In this document: positions 43,777-53,612 of the stretch, one piece after another
Position numbering within the stretch: the first letter of the stretch is position 1
Layout of the letters: every line of letters begins with the position of its first letter
From: Pyropia yezoensis
Lineage: Eukaryota > Rhodophyta > Bangiophyceae > Bangiales > Bangiaceae
Reading direction: 5' to 3'
DNA: 64,000 bases
NCBI GenBank assembly: GCA_009829735.1
Contig: CM020618.1
Span: 27,318,894 to 27,382,893 of the forward strand
The notes under the pieces: model-generated
Seen by the model: only the letters and a program-made list of their open reading frames with translations
What the model was told of the DNA's origin: nothing
Databases searched by the model: none
Program-made: the position numbers and the translations under genes

Positions 43777-46700
43777 TTACAGTAGGCGTCGTCGCCTCAT
43801 GTAAGGCATGAGGAGTTGGCGGGGTATATTCGCCGCCTGTTCCCAGGTGGGTGAGTCGTATCCGACCCACATAACTTTGACGTACCAGGGTCCTGGTAGG
43901 TCCGGGTCGGTGTGTCCGACCACGCTCTCTACTTGGTATGGAATCCCATCCGGTCCCACCGGGTCATCTGACCGGTGGGTTGTAAGAGCTTCATGTAGCA
44001 ACCCAGCCGGTACCGGCTGAGGCTGTTCCGGCTTCGGAGCAGGTGTCACATCGTTGAGGTTGATGCGTTGTATCTCCGTATCGGAGTGCAGTATGACAGA
44101 GTGATCATCTCTGTGTAAGATCTGGTACGTGTGAGGAACCACCCACACTTGGGCAGCCCTCAACGTACTCGTGATGGTGTCAGCGACTCGTGCCAGCCAA
44201 TAGGGCGACAGGGTGCGGGGAAGAGGATGGAGGCGGTGACGGTGGTGGGTCTGGGGAAGAGGACGGCGCGACGTCGGTGGTGATCGAGAGGGTTCAAAGG
44301 GTGAAGGTCGTCTTTGGTCTGTGTCTGTGGTTGCCCTTCCGGTCTCCCCCGGTGGCGCCGACACTCACGCACTATATACTCGCGTCGGGGCACCCGAGGT
44401 GCCCCAAAGCATGCGTTTCCCCGTCGCTCCACCGGTAGGCACAAAACGGCCCAAAGACAAAGCATGGCTCTCAGAACAAAGCATGGGCGGGCATACGCAC
44501 TAAAGGAGTGCAGCCCCAGTTTGCCCCAAACAAAGGGGTCCGGCGTGCGGCGCCTAGGGCGCCGCCCCAGCCGGCTCCAGACGCCAGTCGGCCCGAAGGT
44601 CCGAGAGGCGTGTAAGCACGATTCGATCGAGTCGGCCGAATCGGCCAGCCGGCTAGCCAGTCACATCGCTGCAATGCTGCAGCGAGGACATTTTAACGGA
44701 CTCGCCAGCTGTGGCAGATGTGGCTCGTCATGGGTGCTGACGGTGGCGCCTTTCGACAGGCCATGATGGGCTGTCGATGGCCGCTGTCGTGCGGCCGGCA
44801 GACACCGTGAGACAGCGGCTGACTCATCTTGCGTCTGGAAGGTACACCGCGTCATGCCCCACAATACAAGGAGTTGATCCATGTTGCCAGGAGTTGATTC
44901 GGCAGGATCTGTAAGGAGAGGTCCCAGATATTATCCCTTAAGTATTAGGCATGGGATTAGGGGGGAAATCCTTACAGTACGGTCCCTTGACCGGTTGCAT
45001 AAGCTTGTTCCCTCGGAACTTCTGGTGTCTGATGTAGACCCAGTCACCTGTCATCAGGGTAGCGTTGCGCACCCGTAGTCGGGCGTCGAAGTTCTTCTTG
45101 TATCGAAGTTGTGTTCTGTCAAGGGCACCCTTGAGCTTAGGAATCATCCACGATAGCATGGCCAACCAAGCTAGGTGGATGCGTTCGGCCGGTCGGCCCC
45201 TCGGTGTATCATACCCAGTGCACCTGCCGGGTGGCAGCGTCAGGTTACCGACCCCTAGTGGCATGACCCACTCCAGTGGGGCGATGTTTGTGCTCCGATG
45301 TGGCCTGGCATTGTATGCCAGGGTGAGTACGGACAGAAGCCTGTCCCAAGTGTCCGTGTGCTCGGCCACGTAGCATTGGAGCATCTTGACGATGGTGCGG
45401 TTGAACCGCTCCACTTGCCCGTTGGACTGCGGGTGGTAGTCGGATGCCCGACGGGGTTCGATACCGAACATGCCCAGGACCTTAGTGCAGAATGCTGACG
45501 TAAGGTTTGCTCCGTTGTCGGAGAGGAGTTGCTTCATGACTCCGTATGCACTGATCCAGTGGTCAACCACTGCGTTCATGATGGTATATGCCGTATCATT
45601 CGGGATGGCTGCCGCTCGTGACAGCTTAGTGAATCGGTCTGACATGACTAGGATGTACTTGTTCCCTTCTTCCGTTACCGGAAGTGGCCCGAGTATGTCG
45701 ATAGCGACCTGCTCGTTGGGCCCATCCGGTGGGAACAGTTTCATGGCAGACGCCTGCCTATGTAGACTCATGCGGTTACGTGCACAGGGGTGGCATCCCC
45801 TTACGTGGTCGACCACGTCGACGGCCATTGCTGGCCAGTAGAAGAACCTTCGCATTGCTGCGAACATACGTGAGCCCCCCGGGTGTCCGGCTGTAGGGTT
45901 CTCGTGTTCTCGTTCCATGACGGCTTGCCGTAAGGACACGGAAACCACGACTTGATGTCGTCCATCGGCGGGTGCCCGCCGGTATATGAGTCCGTCTTCA
46001 TTCTCGGAGAAGATGCCGGCCGTACCGGCCAGGAGGTTAGCGCGATGGCGTCTACAGTCGTCGTCATTGGCTTGTGCCTCGCGGAAGTCCGCGAGAGTCA
46101 GTGGGCATGCTCGGTGTGCCATGGTATGGTCAACCATACCTTGGGTGGCGTTACCCACCATGCAGACCGGTACCACCGGGATGTCCTCGTCCACCGGGCG
46201 GGTATCCCCGCTCGGGGTGTCGAGTCGAGACAGCGCGTCTCCGAGGTGGTGGGTTGACCCAGCCTTATACACGGTGCGGTAGTCGTGCTCGGCCATCTTC
46301 AGCCTCCATCGGGCTAGCCTCCCATGGCTATCGGAGTCCTTGTCACCAAGGTTGAGGAGCCATCGTAGGGGTTCGTGGTCGGACCTCACGATGAACCTAG
46401 AGCCCTCCAGGTATGGGCGGAGCAGTTGCACTGCCCATATACCCCCGAGGCACTCACGCTCGGTGGCACTATAGTTACGCTCAGCCGGGTTGAGTGTCCG
46501 GCTGAAGTACCCTACCGGACGTAGGTCCGGGATAACGTTATCGGAACCGATCAACGTCTCTCCCTGTAACAGAGTGCATCCCACTTGTGTATCGCATGCA
46601 TCGACATCGATGACGAAGGTACCCCGTCTGTGCGGTAACGCAAGGACGGGTGGGGATAGTAGGGCTCGCTTCAGCGACTCGAATGCCTCCTCTTCACTAG

Positions 46701-48795
46701 GCGAAGGGGGTTGGAGTACCTTGGGCAAGGTACTGCTCGTAAGAACCGTTAACGGTTTAGCTATCCGAGCGAAGTCCTTGACGAACCGTCGGTATACATT
46801 GCACATTCCCAGGAAGCTCTTGAGCTGCGTCTGGGTGTTAGGGAACCGGGCATCCCGGAGTGCCCGGGTATTGGCTTCAAGTACCCCTAGTTTACCAGGG
46901 GTTATCTGGTGGCCCAGATACTCGACCGTCTGTTGGAAGAAGGCACACTTCTTCAGACGCAGGGTTACCCCGGCGTTCCGCAAGAGGGTGAGTACCTCGT
47001 CAACATGTTGCACATGGTCATCCATGTTACGCGAGAAGACGATGACGTCATCGAGGTACACTAGGCAGTTACGCCACTTCACCCCCGACAGTATAATGTC
47101 GATAGCCCGCTGGAATGTAGCGGGGGCGTTGGACAATCCGAAGGGCATCCTTAGGAACTCGTACACTCCACTGTGACAGACGAACGCCGTCTTGGGGATA
47201 TCCTCGTCCGCCACTGGGATCTGCCAGTATCCGGCATTGCAGTCGATGGTGGTAAACACCGTAGCTTCCCCCAGGGAGTCGATGCATTCATCCATCCTTG
47301 GTAAAGGATATGAGTCTTTCTTGGTAACCAAGTTGAGGCGTCGATAATCGATGCAAAACCGAGGGGTTTGATCCTTCTTCGGTACGATAACGACTGGGGC
47401 ACCCCACTCCGACATCGAAGGTCGTATCACCTTCGCTTCGCTCATCCTCTTCACTTCTCCATCAACGATCTCTCGTTGCATAGGTCCCGCTCGGTGCGGT
47501 TGTGACCGGGCGGGTCGTGCGCCTGGTACCAGGTCTATACGATGTTGGGTTGCCCCAATGGTACCCAGCGCCCCGCCGGTCCACATGCCGTCATGCTTTC
47601 TTAGCATCGGTCGTAGCCCTTCAGCTACCGAAGGGGGAAGGTGTTCGAGGTCAGCCTCGGCCAGTGCCTTCAAGGCTTCTTGGTCCTTTGGCGGAATGTC
47701 CGCCGGAGCTGTCGATGGGTTAGGTTTCCCGTCATCGGGTTCCTGCAGCTCGGTGGTCTCGGCGACCGCCAGCACCTCAAGTGGTTCCACTTGACCTTCC
47801 TTGTCAGGGGTAAGGATATCTCCTTCGTAGAGCTCGGCAATCCCGAGGATAGTTCCCTTCGGGAGGGTGACTGCCTTACGGCGATAGTTCGCCATCACTA
47901 GGAGGGACGACCCTCCTGCTGGGAGGTCTATGAGACCGCTGGCCATGGTCAACCCATGGCGCTTGTACGTCCGCAGGTTGGACCGGACTCTGCAGATGCC
48001 TGCGAGGTCGCAGTTAACCGGGAGGACTGTCTCCGACAACGGTTCAAAGCGAGTTCGCTTGGCCAACCGAAGTGTCTTCGGCTCGATGCTTGCGTACACC
48101 TCAGCCACGTTAACGTGGCTCCCGTGTAGCGTCAGGTCCCTGACGATAGCCGCGTGTCCTCGCTTCGTCCCGTCGGCTTCTTGAAGCTCGACGGTCCTCC
48201 GGCCTGGCCGGATTGCATCCACGTGAACGTTGATGAAGGTGCACCCCAGTATGCAGGGCACCGATAGGGTCTCACACACCAGGAAGTCGACTTCCGTGGT
48301 GAGTTCCCCGATGGTAACCCGCAGCGACATCGCTGCGGTCGTACGAATGAGGCGACCATTCGCGTCCTTGATGGTGGGTCCCCGAGTCACTCTGACTCGC
48401 GGAAGCCACTTGTCCGGGAGGGTATCCTTCCGGATAAGGTTGGGTCCAGCCCCTGTATCCAGTACAGGGTAGTACGATCGTGTCGACTGGGGGTCAACCC
48501 CCAGTGTGGCTGATACCTTGAAGTTCTCCAAGGTAAACAGCACATGTCCTACACCGATATCCGGTGTTCCTCGGGCATCCTGGACTGGGCCCTTGGCTGG
48601 CTCAACGTGACGGGGCATCCCGTCCTCGCCTCCCGTTATCGGGTGATTCTCATCATTCCCCTGACTCCGTGTCGTCGGGGCCGGAAGGTGTACCCGGGGA
48701 TTGATGCGGCGCCGGCTCAAACGCGCTCGCCGTGGGGCTTTCCCCGCGGTACTCCGGGGTGGCTTGCTTGGGTTACCCCAGCGCCCCCCGGTCAT
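43777..48795 (-). CDS. Family A pol: protease, RT, RNase H, integrase, chromodomain; interrupted by solo LTR C
   Basis: The leftward ATG at 48795 opens 1285 codons down to 44938; the authentic reading ends at 44977 where LTR C begins, and resumes from 44129 to a TAA at 43777-43779. Domains in order: aspartic protease (VLDTGAGPNLI, ~48480-48450); RT with FTTIDCNAGYWQIPVADEDI and catalytic CLVYLDDVIVF (~47070-47040); RNase H (FVIDVDACDTQVGCTL ... HLGDALSRL); integrase with zinc module (HPGGSRMFAAMRRFFYWPA ... CHPCARNR) and Asp, Asp, Glu in AIDILGPLP, LLSDNGANL and NGQVERFNRT; GPY/F module split as VKGPY | QILHRDD by the LTR; chromodomain (YQVESVVGHTDP ... KVMWVGYDSPTWEQAANIP). Apart from the insertion it is open. 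Frame pol is also open back to ~48900, overlapping gag. Confidence 0.9.
44130..44976 (-). repeat. Family C solo LTR inserted in family A pol
   Basis: 847 bp, TGTAAGGATT at 44976 leftward to TTCCTCACA at 44130, with TG...CA ends and near-matching inverted termini (TGTAAGGA / TCCTCACA). It is flanked on both sides by GTACG (44125-44129 and 44977-44981), a perfect 5-bp target duplication. Removing it and one GTACG rejoins the pol codons in frame. No internal element sequence remains, so this is a solo LTR left by LTR-LTR recombination. Confidence 0.92.
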
Positions 48796-48803
48796 CCTTC
48801 CTC

Positions 48804-50987
48804 TTACTCGTTTCCCGCCCTTGGTCGGGTGCTGTCCGCCGGGACATCCGGTTGAGGAGGTGCCTCCTCGACGGCCAGTACTCCACCTGGAGCTGGCTGC
48901 CTACCCGGTGCGGGTCCGGGTGCTCTGGCGGGATACCCCCCGGTGGATGCCTTGCGTTGCGCCGCTGCCCGCCGAGACTCCTCGGGGATGAGTGGGCAGG
49001 AAGACACCCAGTGCTGGGGATCCCCACACAACATACATCCGGACGTGCCGGTCCCCCCTTGAGTTCGCATCGGGGTAGCCCCGTAGCTGCGGTTGCCTCC
49101 CTCGGGCGCCCGAGTGCCTGCTCCCTGGTAGGCCTTGGGTCCTTGGGTCAACCGGAACATGGACTCCCCCAACCGGCTGGGTCGGCCCGCAATCTGCGGA
49201 GGTGCCTCCGTGCGCACCGCCCATGTTGGCAAGGGTTGGTGAGGGCTACCCGTCACTGGGGAGTACCCCGTAGTCCGTACGTACGGGACGCGACGTCCCG
49301 TGCCCTCGCTGACCTGGAACTGGGTCCCCGCCGGAGCGATGTACGCTACCGTACCTTGTTCATCAATCACCGGCGTAGCCGGTAACAGCAGGTGGCCCTG
49401 CTGGTCAACCAGTGGTTCCTCCTCGCCCGTGGGGGCGTACTCGGTAGCCACCAGTACCGGTGCGGCCTTCCGTTCCATCTTGTCTTGCCTCGGTACCGGG
49501 GTAAGATTGAGCTTGCTCCCCTCACCCTTGGGCTTTGGGAAAAGAGCACACTCCGGGTGAAGCACCCGGTAGGCGTCCTCCAGGGACTTGCACATATGCA
49601 TCAGTTGACTGAAGTTCGTCCGTGCCGTGTTGGCGCCCCGTGCGGATATCCGCGCGTAGTTGGGTACTCCTGCGAACAGGATGGCCCGTAGCTCCCCTTC
49701 TCCGAGGAGCTTCCCCAGCTCGTAGTCGAGCTCTTGAATCCGTCGTCCGAACATCTCCTCATCCTCCCAGCTCTGGGCGGTGGCAGTGCGCAGGGCCCGG
49801 TAGTGGTCCTCGCACTTGTCCCCACTGAGGTAACTGCTCAGCAGCTCCTTGAGAATCCCACGGTAATCCATGGGGGTGGCCGCAACCCTCACTCCCGGCA
49901 TCGGGGATGCCTGGCGAAGGATGCCTCGCACCCGTTCATCAACAAAGAACGGGAGGATCTCCAGGGCCAGCCCCTCGTTAACGAGGGCCTTGTCCGCGGC
50001 TGCCTTGAAGCTAGTCAAGAAGCCGATGACCGCCAATGGGCGTCCGTTCGGCCCCCCGAACATAGGGACTCCCTTCATAAGGGTTTGCATAGAGCGGATC
50101 GCCCGATGCGACGTATTACGCATCGATTCCGATACGGTGGTAGAACGGTCCTCCAAACGATAACGTTCCGGAGTAAGAACCGACCGGAAGACCTCGTTGA
50201 CGATCTCCGTGTCAGCGTCCTGGATATCCAGTCGCTTAGCCAGTTGATGAGCAAACTCATCGGACTCCATCCGCTTCAGTAGGCTCGCAGTTACCTGCGC
50301 GGTTATAGCTTCCACCACTGAAGATGGTACTTCAGGCGTCGGCACCTCGGGAACCCGAGTTGCCTGGCCTCCTTCGTCGTGGGGATACTGTGAGAGGGTA
50401 CCCCCTCCCCCAATAACCGACTCTCCACCGGCGTAAGTATCCGCCGGGTCGTGTCCGCGGAGTCCGCTTCGGGTGCTCCGAGTGTATCGCTCCGTGTGAC
50501 TCCGTTCCAACTCTGCCGACGAGTCGGATCCATACCCCATTGTGTCCGGGGGCTGTCCGGGAGTTGCTGCGCCGGGGTCGACACCGGTGGACTCCGAAAG
50601 TAGTCCGGCCGGTTCAAACCGTACCGGTGTGGGAGGAACACGACGGGGTCCCGTCGTGTGGCGTGTTGACATCAACACTGCCATTGCGTCCTCCGTCCGC
50701 TCTTGACGAGCGTCGAGTCCGGAAAACCGGGCCTCGATGCGGGCCAATGATGCCATCAGGGAATCCCCTGGTGAAGGAGGCGGCGGAGTGAGGTCGGTCG
50801 ATGACAGATGAGGCGGGCCCGCGCCTCCTGCCGTCCGAGCCGTGCCAAACGTCGATCCGGCACCGGAAAGCATTGGCGTCTCAATGTTGTCGTTCGGGTT
50901 CCCGATCCCGGTTCCCGTAGTCACCTCCGGAGTCGGCGTCGACGCCGATCCGTCATCTTGAACGTTCCCCGTCTCTTGGGTAGACAT
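48804..50987 (-). CDS. Family A gag (727 aa)
   Basis: ATG at 50987 (MSTQETGNVQDDGSAS) is the first ATG; an apparent start two codons earlier is GTG. The frame is clean to a TAA at 48804-48806. The N-terminal third is Ser/Thr/Pro-rich. The middle is helical capsid-like (LTSFKAAADKALVNEGLALE, YRGILKELLSSYLSGDKCED, WEDEEMFGRRIQELDYELGK). A zinc knuckle near the C-terminus (CMLCGDPQHWVSSC, C-x2-C-x4-H-x4-C, ~49035-48990) binds RNA. Pol starts at an ATG only 8 nt beyond the gag stop, in another frame. Confidence 0.9.
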   Translation of the reverse strand: MSTQETGNVQDDGSASTPTPEVTTGTGIGNPNDNIETPMLSGAGSTFGTARTAGGAGPPHLSSTDLTPPPPSPGDSLMASLARIEARFSGLDARQERTEDAMAVLMSTRHTTGPRRVPPTPVRFEPAGLLSESTGVDPGAATPGQPPDTMGYGSDSSAELERSHTERYTRSTRSGLRGHDPADTYAGGESVIGGGGTLSQYPHDEGGQATRVPEVPTPEVPSSVVEAITAQVTASLLKRMESDEFAHQLAKRLDIQDADTEIVNEVFRSVLTPERYRLEDRSTTVSESMRNTSHRAIRSMQTLMKGVPMFGGPNGRPLAVIGFLTSFKAAADKALVNEGLALEILPFFVDERVRGILRQASPMPGVRVAATPMDYRGILKELLSSYLSGDKCEDHYRALRTATAQSWEDEEMFGRRIQELDYELGKLLGEGELRAILFAGVPNYARISARGANTARTNFSQLMHMCKSLEDAYRVLHPECALFPKPKGEGSKLNLTPVPRQDKMERKAAPVLVATEYAPTGEEEPLVDQQGHLLLPATPVIDEQGTVAYIAPAGTQFQVSEGTGRRVPYVRTTGYSPVTGSPHQPLPTWAVRTEAPPQIAGRPSRLGESMFRLTQGPKAYQGAGTRAPEGGNRSYGATPMRTQGGTGTSGCMLCGDPQHWVSSCPLIPEESRRAAAQRKASTGGYPARAPGPAPGRQPAPGGVLAVEEAPPQPDVPADSTRPRAGNE

Positions 50988-51194
50988 AGTCACAATCAGT
51001 CAACCGACGTAACAATCACCACGAATAAGAGAGCGAGGGGGTAGATTGGGGAGAGTAACAGTAGATCACAGTCAAAGGTAAAAGCTCAACACAATCGATC
51101 AGGTCGCAACACCACGAGTACAAGAAAAGGACCGGATCCCTATCCGTGTGCCAGGGCCGAAGACGGCGTCACCACACGGGTGACGGAAACCCGT

Positions 51195-51212
51195 CCCCTG
51201 CTGCTCCACCAA
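51195..51212 (-). promoter_or_regulatory. Probable tRNA primer-binding site of family A
   Basis: Directly inside the 5' LTR, leftward, the strand reads TTGGTGGAGCAGCAGG. The TGG matches the CCA end of a tRNA and the position is standard for minus-strand priming. I cannot name the tRNA. Confidence 0.5.
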
Positions 51213-51575
51213 TGTAGCACAATAGGAATCCGTCGCACGTCCACTCTCAGGGAACACTCACCAAGGGGGATCGGCACCAACGTCACCGGGAGGCCAAGGT
51301 TGCTGTCCTTGGAGCGCAAGCCACGGGACCAAGATGGGTGCCCAAATGGGAGGGGTTTGTTGTTCTGCCTTGGCCGGCGGTGGATTCACCGCCGGCCCCT
51401 TCGTTATAAACCCTGGGAGACACTACTAACTACCCTCCACCCCAAGATGCAAGTCCCTCTGGTCATACGTAACTTATAGATACCGTGACCAGTACGGACT
51501 CTCAAATTGAAAGCCAAGGATTAGAAGTAGCCCCCCTAACATTAGGGTCACAATACGGCCAACCATATTGCTACA
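51213..51575. repeat. Family A LTR, copy 3 (5' LTR)
   Basis: 363 bp, TGTAGCA...TGCTACA. TATAAA on the plus strand at 51415-51420; leftward, TATCTATAAG is a possible TATA-like site for gag-pol. It is followed by CACCC (51576-51580), the partner of 13017-13021. Confidence 0.9.
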
Positions 51576-51580
51576 CACCC
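51576..51580. repeat. Target-site duplication CACCC, right copy
   Basis: Identical to 13017-13021, placed directly outside LTR copy 3. It marks LTR copies 1 and 3 as the two ends of one insertion in the Ulp1 gene. Confidence 0.85.
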
Positions 51581-53612
51581 GTGCGTTGCCCGACTTCGAA
51601 ACCTCCTCAAGCCAAGCCACGCCAGCTCGCAACGCCTGCAGCCGTTTGGCAGTTTGATGCAGGACGCCCATACAACTCAGCGTCTGAAGTGACACCCGTA
51701 CCGCCAGCGGCGCGAAGGGCACAGGTACTTCCACGTACAGAGGGATGTCGACGCCGGTGACGATGTCATCGCGGGTGCGCACCTCGTCCCCCTTCGCCAT
51801 CATCAATCGCCGCGAATCCAGAACAGCTTGCTCTCCGAGCACAAGGTCAACAGCCGCTTGCTTCTCAACGATGGATGGCCAGCTCTCCGAAGGCGCAACC
51901 AACACCTCGCCGTCTGTCGAATAATCGCCGGTGCTCGGTACGGACCAATTGGTTGCCAACGTGAGGTACGTCATGTCCGCTACCATTTCCGCCTCCAGCA
52001 CAACGTTGCAGCTCACCACGTCCGCTGAGACGTCCAGCGACGGGACGACGAAGTCAGAGTCAAGCCCATCAATAACGGAACCGGCCAAGCAAGCCCGCTT
52101 CTGCCTGGTAGATGCCCGCCCGGCTCCAGGACGCTTCTTGGGAGTTTGAGACGCCAACCCCCGCGCCCTTCTTGCCGCCAACGCATCTCTAGCTGAGCGG
52201 TTGGCTGCTGCCGCCGCCTGTCTAGCAGCCAGTCTTGCAGCCACTGCCGTACTCCCTGGTTCATCAGCTCCCTCGATCTTCTTGCCAGAGGACGGTGAGG
52301 CAGACGACTCTGCCCCAGGTGAGGGCGGGGGCGTGCCCAGTTCTGCGAAAAGGTCATCGGTTGCCTTGGAGTTGTTGTCACCGTCAGACTCAGAGGCCCC
52401 TTTACCGTTGCCGTGAACCACCCCGTTGTCCGCCAGTTTCTTCGTGACCACGGCTCAAACCAGGGGCTCCTTGTCCAAAAGAAGCAAGATGGTTGCCACC
52501 ACCCCATACAGAAGCTCAGACCTGGGTGGCACAATGCTGCTCACCTCTACAGTCTCCTCGACCATGTCGTCCTTGTTTCGGACTCTTTCACGAATCTTTA
52601 AATTGCGCCCCTCCACCAGCACACGATACGGGAAGGGGGTGCACTGCGCGATCCGGGCGCGCCGACCGACGGCTGGCACGTCAGCAGCACGGCTGCCGCC
52701 AGCTTCGGCACGTGCATTGAGGTTGATAGGCCACCACTTGAGCATTCCCTGCAGCCGCGGTCTGCCTGCCAGATGATAATGCCCGCACAGTACGGACCGC
52801 ATGGACGCCAAAGTTTCTCTCAGCACCCGCGTCCAGCCATTATTTCGCAGCGTGAAGAGAGCCTCGACTTGTTGCCGCCCCAGCTCAGATGGCACGTGCA
52901 CGGCCGGCTGCGTGAAGCCCGATGACAGAAGCGCTACTGCGTCGACGGTTGGAGGAGGTTGAGGGGAGCCGGGGGTAGGAGCTGGAGGATCGCCGCGGTC
53001 AATGGCATTATCAGTCCCACCGTCCTTGCCTACTCCGTCGACCACGGCGCCGGGGGCCCCAGCAGGGGGCGCTGGCGTACCAACATAGGGTAGACCACCG
53101 ACAGCATCGACGATGGAAGCCGGTTCAGCAGCGGCAGCACCACTGCCAGTGGCAGAGGCAGATTCTTCACCAGCAGCGGGCGCTGCCGGCAACGATGGAG
53201 TTGCCTGACCATTAACTGGGGTGCTGATGGTGCCTGGCGCAGGAGAAGGCCTTGATGGGGCAGCCGCACGTCGTTGATCCTGCAGCCAGATGGCTGAAGT
53301 AAGTGCCATCGCCCCCTCGCTGTGCAGGTGTGTGTACACAGAATTGATCACCCGCCTGGCCGAGCGGCTCGCCTGCAGCGCCGCGTCGTGCAAGACGACA
53401 AAAAAAGAATCGCCCGTCACCTGGGAGACACCCGAAACGTGAAGGTGGCAGACCAGCTGCGGACACTTGACCTCCAGCTCGAGCACAGTCTGGAACAGCC
53501 GCGACACGACGTCGGACAGATCGGCGCTGATAGCTGACACGCCCAGTAGGCGGCGCAGAAGCTCACGCATCTTCTCCATTTCCACCACGACCTCCTTCCC
53601 GCCAGGCCGCAT
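51576..53612 (-). pseudogene. Ulp1-type transposon protein, N-terminal half (split gene, one in-frame stop)
   Basis: From the first in-frame ATG (53612, MRPGGKEVVVEMEKMRELL) the frame runs to a TGA at 52455-52457, then continues in the same frame to the LTR at 51576. Upstream the frame is open to about 53675 without an ATG. The N-terminal ~110 residues are helical and ordered (SDVVSRLFQTVLELEVKCPQ, SFFVVLHDAALQASRSARRV). A Pro/Ala-rich linker follows, then another ordered part (VEALFTLRNNGWTRVLRETL, PFPYRVLVEGRNLKIRERV). After the TGA come an acidic/basic linker with KKRPGAGRASTRQKR (nuclear-localisation-like) and an ordered region (DFVVPSLDVSADVVSCNVVL). The text joins the catalytic half at 13021 without a frame change. 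The N-terminal domains are unknown to me. Confidence 0.7.

Larger units (their letters stand above)
41082..51575 (-). mobile_element. Family A chromovirus, complete but hybrid copy
   Basis: About 10.5 kb, oriented leftward: 5' LTR 51213-51575, primer-binding region, gag, pol, opposite-strand ORF, polypurine tract, 3' LTR 41082-41444. Gag and pol are open apart from a solo LTR inserted in pol. The flanks do not match: CCCTT before 41082 (inside LTR C) and CACCC after 51575 (inside the Ulp1 gene). LTR 13022-13384 has the CACCC partner instead. So the two ends come from two different insertions of family A, joined by recombination or by the assembler. Confidence 0.88.

Noticed and set aside
44900..44976. 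Intron-like pattern (GTAAG ... CTTACAG) at the end of family A pol
   Set aside because: The whole 847-bp segment has TG...CA ends and a perfect 5-bp target duplication, and a second copy sits at an unrelated site, so it is an inserted LTR and not an intron.
13022..51575. A single giant 38.5-kb LTR element that captured host genes (USP14-like, SETD3-like and others)
   Set aside because: The internal LTR at 41082 has a non-matching target flank, and host genes lie in both orientations with intergenic regions. A hybrid or misassembled locus is simpler.
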